Source of the DNA: Spirogloea muscicola
Lineage: Eukaryota; Streptophyta; Zygnematophyceae; Spirogloeales; Spirogloeaceae
Direction: 5' to 3'
Assembly: GCA_009602725.1 (NCBI GenBank)
Contig: WELB01000018.1
Location: forward strand, 555,411 to 619,410
DNA: 64,000 nt
In this document: positions 1 to 11,544 of the stretch, in pieces
Numbering within the stretch: the stretch's first letter is position 1
How the letters are laid out: each line of letters begins with the position of its first letter
Translations under genes and position numbers: made by a program
The notes under the pieces: model-generated
What the model was told of the DNA's origin: nothing
The model's database searches: none
What the model saw: only the letters and a program-made list of their open reading frames with translations

Positions 1-2684
1 CGCCGGCCCGGCAGGCGTTCCCGGCCGCGGCGCTGTCGGCCGTCTTCGGCGGCTCCACAGCCGGCCTGCGGGGGGCGTCCGGCGCGCGGCTGTGCCCGCG
101 CAGCGGGAAGGTAAGCCGCATCGTGGCTTCGGCCACGTTCCTTCAGCGATAGCCGTCGTTGCGCCTGGTCGTCTTGCCATGGCCGCGGCGGCATTGCCGT
201 CGGCGAGTCGGGTGATGGCCGGCAGCGTGGCCACGAGCTGAGCTCGACGCTGGCGGGGGCGGAGCGGCGCCTGCGAGCTGCATTGTCGTGAAAGCGGCCT
301 GGATCGCCTTTCTACATTACGGCGGAGCTCTTCAGCCGTCTCATGTGGCAATTTACTGCGGCTGGCGCAGGCCTTGGGCGTGGCGCGTGCGGCGCTGGCG
401 GTGCAGCCCGGGGAGCTCAAGGAGGCCCGCAAGCGCAGCCAGTACGAGATCCAGACGTTCACCAACTGGGTCGTGCGGCAGGAGATTGCGGGCCAGATCG
501 ACAACGAGATGGTCATCGTGCTCACGTCCATAGCGACCGCCTGCAAGCAGATCGCGTCGCTGGTACAGCGTGCTGGCATCGCCAACATGACGGGTTAGTC
601 TCCCGATTTTTGATTTTGACGAGACTGTTGACTAATGTGGGCTTGCCTTGAGCACCTCACGGATCCCAGCTGCACTTGGCTTCTGGCAGGTGTCCAGGGC
701 GCCCAAAACATCTCCGGTGAGGACCAGAAGAAGCTCGATGTCATCTCCAACGAGGTCGATGCTCGACCTCTGTGTCCCCATTGTGAGGCTTTTTGATGCT
801 CATGCAGGCCTTCTCCTACACTTTCACCTAGCATACAGCCCACAGTGGAAGCTCTGTGATGAGCCAAGCTATGCTTCAGTAAGTATAAGATCCTGAGATC
901 CTTGTGAGTGGCCTCGGGTGTGCAATGCAGGTCTTCTCCAACACCTTACGATCGAGCGGGCGAACGGGCATCATAGCCTCCGAGGAAGAGGACACGCCAG
1001 TGGCTGTGGAGGAGACATATGGCGGCGAATACATTGTGGTGTTTGACCCGCTCGATGGCTCGTCCAACATCGATGCGGCTGTTTCCACTGGTTCCATCTT
1101 TGGCATCTTCAAGCCCGAGAACGACTCAGGTTGTTTTGTGAACCTGGGCGACGACCCAAGCGTGAGCCTCCTTTCCTCCAATGAGCTGAAGTGAGCTGGC
1201 TTTAGCCATGATGGACGTGTCTCGGTCATAATGGACAGACTGTTGGATACTTCTTCAGTCACAGCCTGAGCTGGCAGTGAGCAATCTGTTACGGCTATAA
1301 GGGCACCGTGAACCAGGCACCACTTGGCAAAGTCAAGACATGCTTCGTGCAACCATGCAGCTTGAAGTCCTGAAAAGCTGAAAGTGGCTGTGCCTTTCCT
1401 TCCCTTTACTTGCAGCTTGACCAGATTGAGCAGGCGTGCGTTGTCAATGTCTGCCAGCCCGGCAGCAACCTGCAGGCCGCGGGTTATTGCATGTACTCCA
1501 GCTCCGTCATCCTCGTACTCTCAGTTGGCAATGGGCTCTACGGCTTCACTCTCGACCCCATGTACGGCGAGTTTGTGCTCAGTCACGACCGCATTACCGT
1601 GCCCAAGTCTGGCAAGATTTATTCGTTCAACGAGGGCAACTACGCCCTGTGGAGTGACAAGTTGAAAAAGTACATCGACTCCCTCAAGGTCAGCCCTGCC
1701 TGGCAAAGCCCATTCAGACGTCAGTGTCTCTATTGCTCCCTACTTTGCTCCAACAGTTCCTTGGTTTACAAGTGTGGTCCTGTGACCAGCTGGAGATGTG
1801 TCTGCGCCTGCGCCCAATCCTCCAAGTGTTTCAGGGTTGTGCCCTGCATTGCCCTGCATACGTGCTTCAGGTTGAGGACTAGAAAAGTGGGTGCACGCGC
1901 AGAGTGAGGCTGTCATGCTGTGGTAGTGGGCCATGCAAGGGTCAGCCACGAGCTGCAATTGCACCTAGCACTTGGCAACACACTGGTATAACACTAGATG
2001 TCTAACACGCATTGCATGCGATGCAGCAAAGGAGACCTTGTCGTCATTGTACCACAACACCTTGCCTCTGGTTGCCCTTGCTTGCAGGACCCTGGTCCCA
2101 GCGGCAAGCCCTACTCTGCACGCTACATTGGCAGCCTAGTGGGCGACTTCCACCGGACACTGCTGTACGGAGGCATCTACGGCTATCCCCCCGATAGCAA
2201 AAACAAGACTGGAAAGTTGCGTTTGCTGTACGAGTGCGCTCCGATGAGCTTCCTAGTGGAGCAGGCCGGGGGCAAGGGCTCTGATGGCTACAAGCGCATC
2301 CTTGACATTATCCCGGAGAAGGTAGTGCTTCGAGCTCTATCGTGCTTACTATTCTGTTTGACGATTAAGTTAGAGTGAGGCCGCTACGCATTGCCACGTT
2401 ATGTCTTCATTGCTTCGCATCTTACTCAAGCTCCATGAGCTATGGTTATCTTAGTGTCACAAGAGCATCACAGAGACTCTAACCTTCATAGTCGAGTAGC
2501 CTCGTGCCAGCTCGTGTAAGGTGGTAGGAGCTGATAACTCTTGTTAAAAAATGGTTTTTGATGTCCTATATTACTTGACTTGACCATCTGTTGGCCATTG
2601 TTCAATGTGCAGGTCCACCAGCGTGTCCCGCTATTTATTGGAAGCATTGAGGAGGTGGAGAAGCTAGAAAAGTACCTAGAGTGA
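1..2684 (+). CDS. FBP: Chloroplast fructose-1,6-bisphosphatase, 5' end cut by window edge
   Basis: Hydrolyses fructose-1,6-bisphosphate to fructose-6-phosphate in the stroma (Calvin cycle, starch synthesis). Seven exons join in frame: 3-110, 371-593, 690-754, 931-1161, 1416-1688, 2088-2321, 2613-2684, all with GT-AG borders, giving about 400 residues. Exon 1 reads as an Ala/Arg/Ser-rich plastid transit peptide; its start codon lies before the window. Exon 2 gives [11 protein letters not shown], exon 4 the metal/substrate motif [11 protein letters not shown], and exon 6 the FBPase signature [14 protein letters not shown]. The plastid redox loop is present: one Cys near the end of exon 4 (SGCFV) and two at the start of exon 5 (ACVVNVC), matching the three thioredoxin-f-regulated cysteines of spinach and pea enzymes. 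Light activation is therefore inferred. The donor of exon 3 (GTCGAT) is weak but frame and homology fix it. Confidence 0.95.
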
Positions 2685-3612
2685 CATTTCTCAGAATCTT
2701 GGACACCTGTCCACCACTTACACCTCTTTTGTCTTCTGAATATTCTTTTATGCCCATCTGAACGAACGGCTGGGCCCAAACTTGAAGTTTGCTGATTAGT
2801 GCGAGTTTCTGGAGTTGTGTCTGCATTTTGGGGTCGATCTGTCGGCCCAAAACTGCTGCTGTGGCATCTGTAGTCATGAACCCTATTTGCTCACCATCTT
2901 GGCAAGCGCTGTCAACCAAGGGCCAGCCAGTCGTCAGAAGAGAGAGCAAGCAAACGCTGTCAAAATCTACAGAATACCAGTGACTTCGCGCAAAGGCGCG
3001 TTTGTGCGTCCATCTGATCAAGGAGGCCATTGTTGCTGCTCAACATGTTGGTGATGTTTTCCAAAACTCCTGTAGAACCTTCATGTTGCCTGCAGGAATC
3101 TCAATGCCCCGAGCTCGTGTGATGATGCTGATGTTGTGGGAAACTGCCGCAGCTCATTGCATGCATACAACACTGCCGCTCATTGCAGACCTCCCTTCAC
3201 CTAAACTCCACATGACATGAGCACCCTGTGACTCTGCTGGCCTCAGACCAAGACAAATGTGAAGGAGCAAATGTGTACGCCATGCCAGCGTCCCCCCAGT
3301 GTGAGCAACTGTTAGCTATCCCAAAGTAGAAGGAAGAAAGACGCTACCAGTAGAGGTGCTATGGTTGTAATTTGGCCAAGCCCAGAAAATGGATGAATCA
3401 ATTTCCGAAGTGGCCAGAAAAGCTCCGAAGCACACGGCGACTCCAGTGGCCACTCGAGGCTCCGGTTAGGCGTTGTCCGGCAACGGCGGCGGCGGCGGGC
3501 GTTGGCCATGGCCGCTGCGGCGGCCGCCCAGCCCGCCGCATTTCCCGCCGCCGCCGCCGCTGCAGCNCGGCGGCGGCGGCGGCGGCTGCGAGCCTGCCTA
3601 AGCGGGCGGCGC
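2685..3612. other. Intergenic stretch
   Basis: Holds the FBPase 3' UTR and the promoter side of the next gene. From about 3480 the sequence turns into CCG/CGG trinucleotide runs that meet head to head at one undetermined base (3567). No gene is recognised. Confidence 0.5.
3480..3600. repeat. CCG/CGG trinucleotide runs meeting at a single N
   Basis: CCG repeats change to CGG repeats around base 3567, which is N. The two runs are complementary, so the spot can fold back and was probably hard to read. A second uninterrupted CCG run lies at 3730-3759. Confidence 0.8.
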
Positions 3613-6600
3613 ATGGCTGCCGGGGCTCTGGCCGCGCTGCCTCGGAACCGGCTGCAGGCCTCGACGCTGAGCTCGAGGACGGCCTCGAGGTACTTGCGAG
3701 CTCCCAGGCTCTGGCTGACTGCCCTCCGTGACCGCCGCCGCCGCCGCCGCCGCCGCCGATGCTCTCCGAGGCGGCGATGACCTTTATGCGGCCTCGCGGC
3801 AACTCAAGTGCGTGAAGTGCAGCTTGAGCGTCCTTGCTTCAGTAGTAGCACTCCGGCTCAGCTTCGATGAGCAGGCGGTGCTGAGGCGCTCGTCCGGCCA
3901 AAGGGCTCTGCCTGTCACTACTAGCGGGCTTGACTCGAGCTCCTGCGCGCAGACCGTGGCGCAGCGTGAGCCCGCTGAGACGCTGCAGCTGCTGTGCCTC
4001 AGCAACGGGCACGGGGAGGACACCATTGCAGTCACCGTCCTACAAGAGCTGCAGGTCGTGGCGAACTCGGCGGACAATAGTCGTTGCGGGACGCTTCACT
4101 TCGCCTCAAGCTCTTGATCTTGTGCTGGCGCTAAGGTCTATGGTTGGCTGCGTGCCATGGTCGTGCGCAGAAGTTGGCCAAGGAGAAGAGGCAGGCCATT
4201 CACATCAGCGCCTTGCCGCTCGTGGGAGAGGGTACTGCTTATCTGCGCGCTGGAATGCCCATCGTCGGCCCGACCAAGGCTATGCCGAGCGGCGGGTACC
4301 TTCCTCCTGGACTACTCACTTACTGTTAATCAGTTACTGTCATTACATCAATTGTGAAGTGCAGTGTGTGAAGTCAAAGGAAGAGGAAGAGGGCCCTCAC
4401 CCACAGCTCTCGCTGGCGTTCAGGTTTCTCTACATGGACCAGAAGCAGCTCCTGGGCGACGTGCAGGCCGGGCTACTAACCCTCACAGTAGGCCAAGTAA
4501 GACCTCACGACCAGCGCCTATCATGCCCGCCTGCGCCTAGTCCTCCACAACTGTGAGCAGCACAATATGTGCCTCTGCAGCAAAGGAATCGCCTGTCAGT
4601 GGCGTGCAGTGAGGAGGTGGAAGCAAGAGAACCCGGCGGCGCTTATACTGGCTGTGGGAGATGTCTTTCCCCTTGCTCTTGCATGGTTGGCCAGCCGTGC
4701 CCGACGCCGACAATGCCGGGGTGCTGCTGTCGGCAAGGGTAGATATGCGTTTGTGGGAACTGCCAAGAGCGAGTACTACATCCGAGGCAGCAGTGGCGAG
4801 CTCTTGCAGCAGTTGACCAGGAGCTCCAGTACGGCTCAAAGCCCTATCACAGTCACATTTTGCTCTCAAGCTTAAGTGCATCGGTAGCCATAGCCATTGC
4901 TCTTGAGAGTTCGTCTCTTCACTTGAAGAGTGCCATCACGACATGTGAAAGTTCTTCTTCTTTGTACCAATTGGATGCAATCAAAAAGCTTGGCAATGAG
5001 TCACTTGAGCCTATCTTTCATGTGCAGTGGAAGCTTTCCTGTCTCCCAGCAGCGTGTATCTACCATGGGAGCGTGCGCTTATGGCAGCTGCAAATTGCAT
5101 GCAAGTATCTGCGTCCTTGACCAACTCTCTGCTAGCGTAGTGACAGGCAGCTGCTGAGCGAAGTACCTCAATTTATGACCGATGGCTTGCTTGCTAGCAA
5201 CCTTATGCTGTTATGGCCAGCAAATATGCATTGGACATAATCTGACTCATGAGCAGTCTGCACTGTTCCAGGCTGGTTGTGCCGCGTGACACCCTCACTA
5301 CGGAGACCTTAAAGGCGGCCCTTCCGCTTGAGGCTCACAGCAAGGTAAGCTGCCAAAGAAGCCAGGTTGGGCAGTGGTTATGACTCCCGTAGTTAGTGAG
5401 TTGGGAGGAATAGAATGATAAGGTGGCACTAAGATGAAGGTATGGCGTGCTCTGTTGGCAATGGAACAGGTCAAAGACCTTGGTAACCCCATGATGGACG
5501 GCTTGGCCACAACAGGGAGTCTAAGGCACCAGATGGTGCACAAGTCCCAGGCTGCCTGCCTCTGCTTGCTTCCTGGCTCCCGCTCGCCGGAGGTACAGAG
5601 GACCTGCCTCATGTGATCGTTTGCAACCAAGTCTAGGTGGTTGGATATGAGTTTGCAGCCTATTAAATAGGCTAGGAGTCAAAGAATGTGTGTCAGAGTA
5701 GGCTTTACTCAAGGGAGCATGTAATTACTGTTGCAGAGGTGGAGGAAGTATGAAAGTCATCAAGATATGAATTCTTGATATGAATTCTTGTAATGACCGG
5801 CCATGTGGCAGGTATATGCCAACTTTCAGCAGCTCCTCCAGGTGGTCATGGAGGTTGCGGGCCTGCTGCAGCCTAGAGGCCTCGTCATTCTTGTTCCTGT
5901 GGCCCCTTCTGGTGATTTTGGCAGGCTTGTCAAGGTCCTCACTGAGCACGGTTGGCGATCAGATCACTGCAGCGTTGGGGCGGCTGCGATTTCCACCGCT
6001 GCAGCTCGAGACTCTTCTCAGATTCATGCTATGCACAATCCGCTCCAGCCATCAGCAGCAAAAGCACGTGGCTGTGGAGGTGATCAGGCCAAGTTAGCCG
6101 AGGGGGTCGCCAGTGATCCCACATCTCTCAGGACCATGGGCCCTGTAAGCGTCAGAGATTGTGAATCTATTAGGGGCGATTCACAAGATTCATCTGAGGG
6201 AGCTTGTGACTGGACAGGCGAGACAAATCGCCACTCCCTTGCCAGTGGACCTGGACAACAGCAGAACTCTCTGGAGCTGACGTTCAGTCTGAGTTCGCAA
6301 GGGAGCTCCTGTCATGCCGCGCGTGAGGACCACTCAGAGACAGTGTTGGTCCTCAGTCAAGGAAGCTTCAGCGACTGCCTCCAGCTCGCTGATGGTGGCC
6401 TTGCAATGGCAGGCACGGCCACGGAGCAGCTTGTGAGCTCACATGTATTGCAACCCCTTCCTGCATTGATCCATGGCGTGTGTCTCTCCTCTCGCCCATT
6501 GCAAATAAGTGGGTGCTGAGCATACCACAGCTTCTTTTAGCAATTTGCTACATGCAGCTTAGAATAAGACGTGCACTTTCCTTGTCAGGTTGGGTTGGGC

Positions 6601-7043
6601 AAGCCAGCCTTTACGCTCCCTGGAAGCGGGCCACAATTCACATTTGCTTTTGCCGAAGCACAGGCTCGCCTTCTAGGCTCTTCGGTAACCACTTTGCACA
6701 TTGACAGGAGAGCTGCCTTTTCTAAGTTAGCCCAAGTTGCCATCAATGAAGGGTTACAGCTGAGACATTGTGCCTTTGCATCACCACATCACATGCAACA
6801 ACTTCGAGCTTCTCTATACCTTTGGTATATACTGCGAGTAGGTGTAAGCAGCCTGCGGCATCGCTTGCGTACTGCCTGCAGGTCTTCTTCTGCCGAAGCC
6901 CGAGCGAGGCGGCATGCGCAATTTCAAGAGTCCTCTCCGATGAGAGGCTGCTGGCGCAAGTAGCCAGCAATGGGAGGCTAAGGATGGGCCCCTCTGGAGC
7001 TGCTCGCAGGATTGCCGAAGCCTTGTGGACCGTGCTCATGTAG
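3613..7043 (+). CDS. Lipid-A-disaccharide synthase-related protein (SNGHGED family), probably plastid
   Basis: Resembles the cyanobacterial and plant family TIGR03492, a glycosyltransferase-B-like relative of LpxB whose reaction is not established. Motifs appear in family order in small exons: CLSNGHGEDTIAV (about 3992-4030), SALPLVGEGTAY and MPIVGPTKAMPSGG (exon 4171-4295), FLYMDQKQLL (4424-4496), LAVGDVFPLALAWLA (about 4645-4690), YAFVGTAKSEYY (about 4744-4780), SVYLPWERALM (about 5060), RLVVPRDTLTTETL (about 5272-5315), DLGNPMMDGL (about 5478-5507), LPGSRSPE (about 5570-5593), QGSFSDCLQLADGGLAMAGT (6359-6418), GLGKPAFTLPGSGPQFT (about 6592-6645), and a last exon (about 6881-7043) ending ALWTVLM-stop. 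The ATG at 3613 opens a Ser/Arg/Ala-rich stretch that looks like a transit peptide, with a GT donor near 3688; this start is inferred. The 3' exons are duplicated at 10.8-11.5 kb. Confidence 0.8.
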
Positions 7044-9134
7044 CAGGCAGGGCCTATGGCATGGAGCTCAGCTACAAAGACCTCTCCCACTGTGTACCTC
7101 TAGTCCTGGCTGAGTGTGCGTGAGAATTCTGGAGCTGCTCCTCTTGTGCAGTACGTCTACTCTTGAGGCGGCCACGCAGGCGATGAGGACCAAGTTTGCA
7201 ACAAGACGGCTGCAGGCATCTTCATTGCACTGCATTGATTGGTTCGATGGACACGCACAACGCCTTGTCCAGTTACTGGAGACTCTTTACCTCCTCGCTC
7301 AACATGTGCCCATGCGACAGGCTTTAAGTGGTGAGCAAGTGGGCTTGCACGGGCTTTTAGCTGGCTTGCAAAGGGCATGTGGCATGTCAATAGTCTAGCG
7401 CCTTCGCAGGCCTTCTCCTTGCACCAAAGCCTTGGCATATTGTGATTGCTTTTTGGGCACTCCTCCTGGATGGTCTATCTTCAGCATTGGTCAGGCCAGC
7501 CTCCGGGTGATGTACATGGTTTTTGAAGCCTGCATGATAGGAGCTGACATGGGAAGCTTATGGGCAATGCCTTCTAACCCGGATGATTGTTCCTCCTTGG
7601 CCAACCACAGATTGTATGGTGAAGAATGTTGAGGAGAGCTACTACATCTTTTGTGTCCAAGTTGAGGCAAAGTGAAGCTGAGATTCGTAGGAGCAGGGGT
7701 TGGATGCTGAAGTTCCTACTTTAAGAAGTGAGCCCAATAAAAAGACTAGTACATAGAAAGTTGGTGGCCACCAGCATGTTTGTCCTCTTCGAGCCAAGAT
7801 ATCCAAGCCTCGGCTGGCTGCTCACGATGGTGGATACTGCAGCCTACACGCAGATGAGCAGAGTGGCCGCCAATTATTTGAAGACTGAAGAAGATGAGGT
7901 CTCTACTCCTTTGCAAACTTGTCTTAATCATTGGGGTCAACCCTTGCAATGCAGTGCCAAGTACCTGTACATACTGGTGATTGGACAATGTTACGGATCA
8001 GTATCTCAAGTAGGTGCCTGCAAGGATACTTTGAGCAAGCAAAAGGCGAGTCACGCTCATGTCAGTGGAGCAGCAGCGTTGCTGCTTACCTACATTGAGG
8101 TGGCCTGCCACATGCCGACATCAGTAACAATGTCATTGCCGCCATCGTCTGGCTGTGGAGGTGGTGACGTCGTGCATGGGTGCTCGCGTGTGTGGTGTTG
8201 ACCTCGTTGTAGTATTAGGAGGAGAGCCTGCTCATACTAGGGCAGATTTTCCTACATGACCAACTTCTCAAATGATAAGTGTTTAGCTGATAAATTTGTG
8301 CAAAAACTGCTGCGATGTCCTTATTTGATCAGGGGTGCGCATGCTCAGCTGAAACACTCTATGAAGTCCTAATCCACTTCGAAATAATCCAGGTACTATT
8401 GCGAACATTTTTCAATATCAATAATCATGGGACTCCTGTCTGTAGTCTCTTGCATAGCTGTGTAGTTTTGGCGCTTTTCAGCCGTTTGGACCTTGTCCAT
8501 TCTTTCTGGGCTATCTTTTAACGGCTACCGCCCCCTTTGGGAGAGCTCACTGCTGTCTCCTATCTCCTATCTCTGTCTCCTGTCTCATGAGCTTCAATGA
8601 GGAGCTTCTCTTATCCTAGGTTGTGAGCACAACACATCCCTGCCTACTGTGCACACCACTCAATGCTCCTACAATCGACAAAAGCTTGGTGAAGCTTTTG
8701 GATAGGGACGATGCTAGTTGTTTGCTGCTAGTGTCAATTGAAGTAAGCTGCAGATTGCAGATGAAAGCAATCAAGCGACCGTTTGTGCTGGTGACCTACC
8801 CAGCAAAATTATGGTCCATCAAACGGCTGAATGGCAAGGTGAGGTCCGGTGGTGCTGATGATGCTGATGTCTGGCACAGTGACCAAAGGTCATCACAGAT
8901 CAGTGACTGCGTTCAAATGGCATCTAGGCATCAGATTTATGGATTCGGAATTGTATTCAGCATTTGGAGAACTAAGCAGGCTTTGTTACATCGGTAAGTT
9001 TTGAATTTGTATATGTTAAGATCCAAATCAAATTACACCCTGGCTTCGATGAACAAAAATGAAATGAAGTATCACACTCTGAAGCATACAAGATTCCCAG
9101 CTGGGCTAAGTAGTGCTGCTGTGGCCTCATTGTC
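7044..9134. other. Intergenic, inside duplication copy A
   Basis: The 3' UTR of the LpxB-like gene and the region downstream of the racemase. Apart from a diverged hairpin-repeat copy near 8450-8550 (absent from the matching place in copy B), nothing is recognised. Short open frames here are not conserved between copies A and B, which argues against coding. Confidence 0.6.
8450..8550 (+). repeat. Dispersed hairpin repeat, diverged copy
   Basis: Carries TAGCTGTGTAGTTTTGGCGC, then CCTTGTCCATTCTTTCTGGG and a TACCGCCCCC block, in the same order as the other copies (see 33275-33435). Confidence 0.7.
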
Positions 9135-9965
9135 CTACTTCTGAGGAATTATGACAACACTCTCTTTGTCAATTGGCGGCTCCCCGGCATAGATGCCACT
9201 CTTCTCAATGTCCTCCTCACTCGGTGGCTCCAAGCTGCCAACTCCGCTCGTTGTCCAACCGAATTGCGCTTTGTTCATCGCCTTGCGTTCCATGTCGACA
9301 TAGCAGGCGAAGGCGGCGTCTATGACAGGAATGCCATACTCGTCCTGGAGAGTGGCGTAGAAGCCGAACTCGATTGTGCATCCGAGAATGACGGCCTCGG
9401 CCCCGGCCTCCTTGGCCCTTGCAACCGCCTTCCTCATCCTCTTCTTCGTCTCTTCTGGGTCCATCTGGAATTCGTCGACATGCAGGCCGAGCTTTTCAAA
9501 GGAGACGACTCGGTTCCCGTATCCGTATTCGCGAATGGTGTCTTCCATCTGGACCTGCCATTTCTCGACGCCGATGATGACAGAGAAACGGTTGCAGAGG
9601 CCGGTGATTGCGATGAGCGAGGCCTCGCAAGGGGCGCTGACGATCATACCTCCGCAGACCTCTCGCGCCTCCTTGAGGGCGGTGTCATAGAAGCAGGGGA
9701 TGGCGCATCCGTCAAAGTCGTTCTTGCCGGCGTGGTGCACCAGGTGAAGGACGGGCTGAGTGATGGCAGCTTCACTGGCGCGGAACTCGAGGTTGGTGAT
9801 GTTCTTCCCGGGCAGGTCAAGCGAGACAACGTGCACCTCCACATGAGGGGACTTCACTCTTGCAATCATGTCGGAGAAGGGCTTGTTGTACATGGACGTC
9901 GTGACCGGATTGATCCATAGCAGTTTTATCGGCGTGGTAGCTGATTTCTCTGTGGTGGCCTCCAT
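9135..9965 (-). CDS. Asp/Glu/hydantoin racemase superfamily protein, intronless
   Basis: One open frame of 276 residues starting at ATG (9963-9965). It begins with the family-type strand LLWINPVTT (15-23). Cys91 in IPCFYDTALKEARE and Cys196 in AVILGCTIEF sit where the two catalytic cysteines of the Asp/Glu racemase fold are expected, so an active cofactor-independent racemase or isomerase is plausible. The substrate cannot be told: hydantoin racemase, aspartate/glutamate racemase and maleate isomerase-like enzymes share this fold. No signal or transit peptide is seen. The absence of introns is unlike the neighbouring genes. A broken paralogue lies at 13468-14288 in duplication copy B. Confidence 0.85.
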   Translation of the reverse strand: MEATTEKSATTPIKLLWINPVTTSMYNKPFSDMIARVKSPHVEVHVVSLDLPGKNITNLEFRASEAAITQPVLHLVHHAGKNDFDGCAIPCFYDTALKEAREVCGGMIVSAPCEASLIAITGLCNRFSVIIGVEKWQVQMEDTIREYGYGNRVVSFEKLGLHVDEFQMDPEETKKRMRKAVARAKEAGAEAVILGCTIEFGFYATLQDEYGIPVIDAAFACYVDMERKAMNKAQFGWTTSGVGSLEPPSEEDIEKSGIYAGEPPIDKESVVIIPQK

Positions 9966-10574
9966 TTCTCCTCAACAAGCTAGGGGTCGGTCTGGGTGCG
10001 CATGCGTATAGTTGACACTATGGATGGTTGTGAACAGCTTTCGGTTTGAGCGGGTATTGAGTGCAAAGGCGCTGGGTAGACTGGTCGAGGTGCGTCGAGC
10101 CTGAGGAAGGAGAGGAAGTGAGGCGGGTATGAGTAAGCTTTTGATGGTGGGCGGGATGATGGGGTGATAGGAGAAGCAGCACGTTCAGACGGGGCGGGGG
10201 CTGTCGAAGGCCAGTCCACGAAAGCATGTACGAGGTCCACAAAGGTCGGAGAGCAGGAAGCGAGAAAAGGGTTGGAAATCGGGAGAAGAAGTGGCACTCC
10301 CAATGGGGGCAAGGGCTGCGAAAAGCCAGCCCAAAAAGACGTTTCCCGTGTGTTTACGCTTTACGGCCGCGATGGATAAGGCGGCCTTCGCCACCGCCTT
10401 GCAGCAGCAGCTCCCGGAGGCCGACCTGCGCAGGCGCGCTCGTCTGCGGTCGGCATCGTCCCCTGGGGCAGCGGCGTGGCTGATGGCCCTCCCCCCTCAC
10501 CGACGCGCTCTACCATCCCTGACGACGCCTTCCACAGTGCCGTCCACCGACTCCTTGGCCTGCCACCGCCAGCT
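9966..10574. other. Racemase upstream region and spacer between duplication copies
   Basis: 9966-10265 is shared with copy B. At about 10285-10350 there is a minus-oriented hairpin repeat, followed by about 220 bases of GC-rich sequence (10370-10570) with no counterpart in copy A; it looks like an insertion at the junction of the two copies. Confidence 0.6.
10285..10350 (-). repeat. Dispersed hairpin repeat
   Basis: Reads GGGCAAGGGCTGCGAAAAGC then CAGCCCAAAAAG, the reverse complement of the common core. It is almost the same as the copy at 15515-15590, including the flanking AAGAAGTGGCA. Confidence 0.8.
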
Positions 10575-10825
10575 GGTGGGGGTTGCAAGTGATCCCACTT
10601 CTCTTACGATCATGGGCCCTGTAAGCTCCAGAGACCGTAAATCCAGTAGGGACAATTCATGAGACATATCAAGAAAGCGGCTGATATATCTGAGGGAACT
10701 TGTGACTGGAAAGCCATTCCCTTGCCAGTGGACCTGGACAGCAGCAGGATACTCCGGAGCCGACATTCAGGTGGATTTCGCAAGGGAGCTCCTGTCATGC
10801 CGCGCATGAGGACCACTCAGAGACC

Positions 10826-11541
10826 ATGTTGGTCCTCAGTCAAGGAAGCTTCAGCGACTGCCTCCAGCTCGCCGATGGTGGCCTGGCAATGGCAGGCACG
10901 GCCACGGAGCAGCTTGTGAGCACACACATATTGCAACCCCTTCCTGCATTGATCCAGAGCGTGTGTGTCTCCTCTCGGCCATTGCAGATATATAAGTTCT
11001 CAGATTGGGTGCTGAGCATGTCACAAGCAGTATACTTTAGCAACTTGCTGCAGGCAGCTCAAGAGCAGACGCGCGTTTTTGCTTGTCAGGTTGGGTTGGG
11101 CAAGCCAGCCTTTACGATCCCTGGAAGCGGGCCACAGTTCACGTTTTCTTTTGCTGAAGCACAAGCTCGCCTTTTAGGCTCTTCGGTAACCCCTTAGCAC
11201 AGTGACAGGAGAGCTGCCTTGTTTAAGTTAGCCCATGGTGACATCAATGACGGGTCACAGCTGAGACAGTGTACCTTTGCATCACCACACCACTTGGAAC
11301 AACTTCGAGCTTCTCTATACCTTTGGTTTACATTGCGAGTAGGTGTAAGCCGCCTGCTTCGCTTACGTACTGCGTGCAGGTCTTCTTCTGCCAAAGCCCG
11401 AGCGAGGCGGCATGCGCAATCTCAAGAGTCCTCTCCGACGAGAGGCTGCTGGGGCAAGTAGCCAGCAATGGGAGGCTAAGGATGGGCCCCTCTGGAGCTG
11501 CTCGCCAGATCGCCGAAGCCTTGTGGACCGTGCTCATGTAG
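10826..11541 (+). pseudogene. Duplicated 3' exons of the LpxB-like gene
   Basis: Three exons match those at about 6345-7043 with their splice sites: SQGSFSDCLQLADGGLAMAG (about 10835-10920), GLGKPAFTIPGSGPQFTFSF (about 11091-11190) and VFFCQSPSEAACAISRVLSD to the same ALWTVLM-stop (about 11380-11541). All three are open and differ by only a few residues, while the introns between them differ much more. The 5' two thirds of the gene is absent, so this is either a truncated pseudogene or a spare set of 3' exons that could be spliced onto the parent transcript. Confidence 0.8.
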
Positions 11542-11544
11542 CAG

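Larger units (their letters stand above)
6103..10265. repeat. Tandem segmental duplication, copy A
   Basis: Starts near GTGATCCCACATCTCTCAG and runs through the last three exons of the LpxB-like gene, its downstream region, the racemase gene and the racemase upstream region. The same order recurs at 10575-14600. Spacer sequence differs visibly between copies, with many small indels, so the duplication is not recent. Confidence 0.9.

Noticed and set aside
288-651. Overlapping open frames at 288-533 and 343-651
   Set aside because: They are other frames of FBPase exon 2 and its flanking introns.
10370-10570. Plus frame starting MDKAAFATALQQQL between the duplication copies
   Set aside because: It runs without a break into duplicated noncoding sequence and resembles repeat-derived GC-rich DNA; not supported as a gene.
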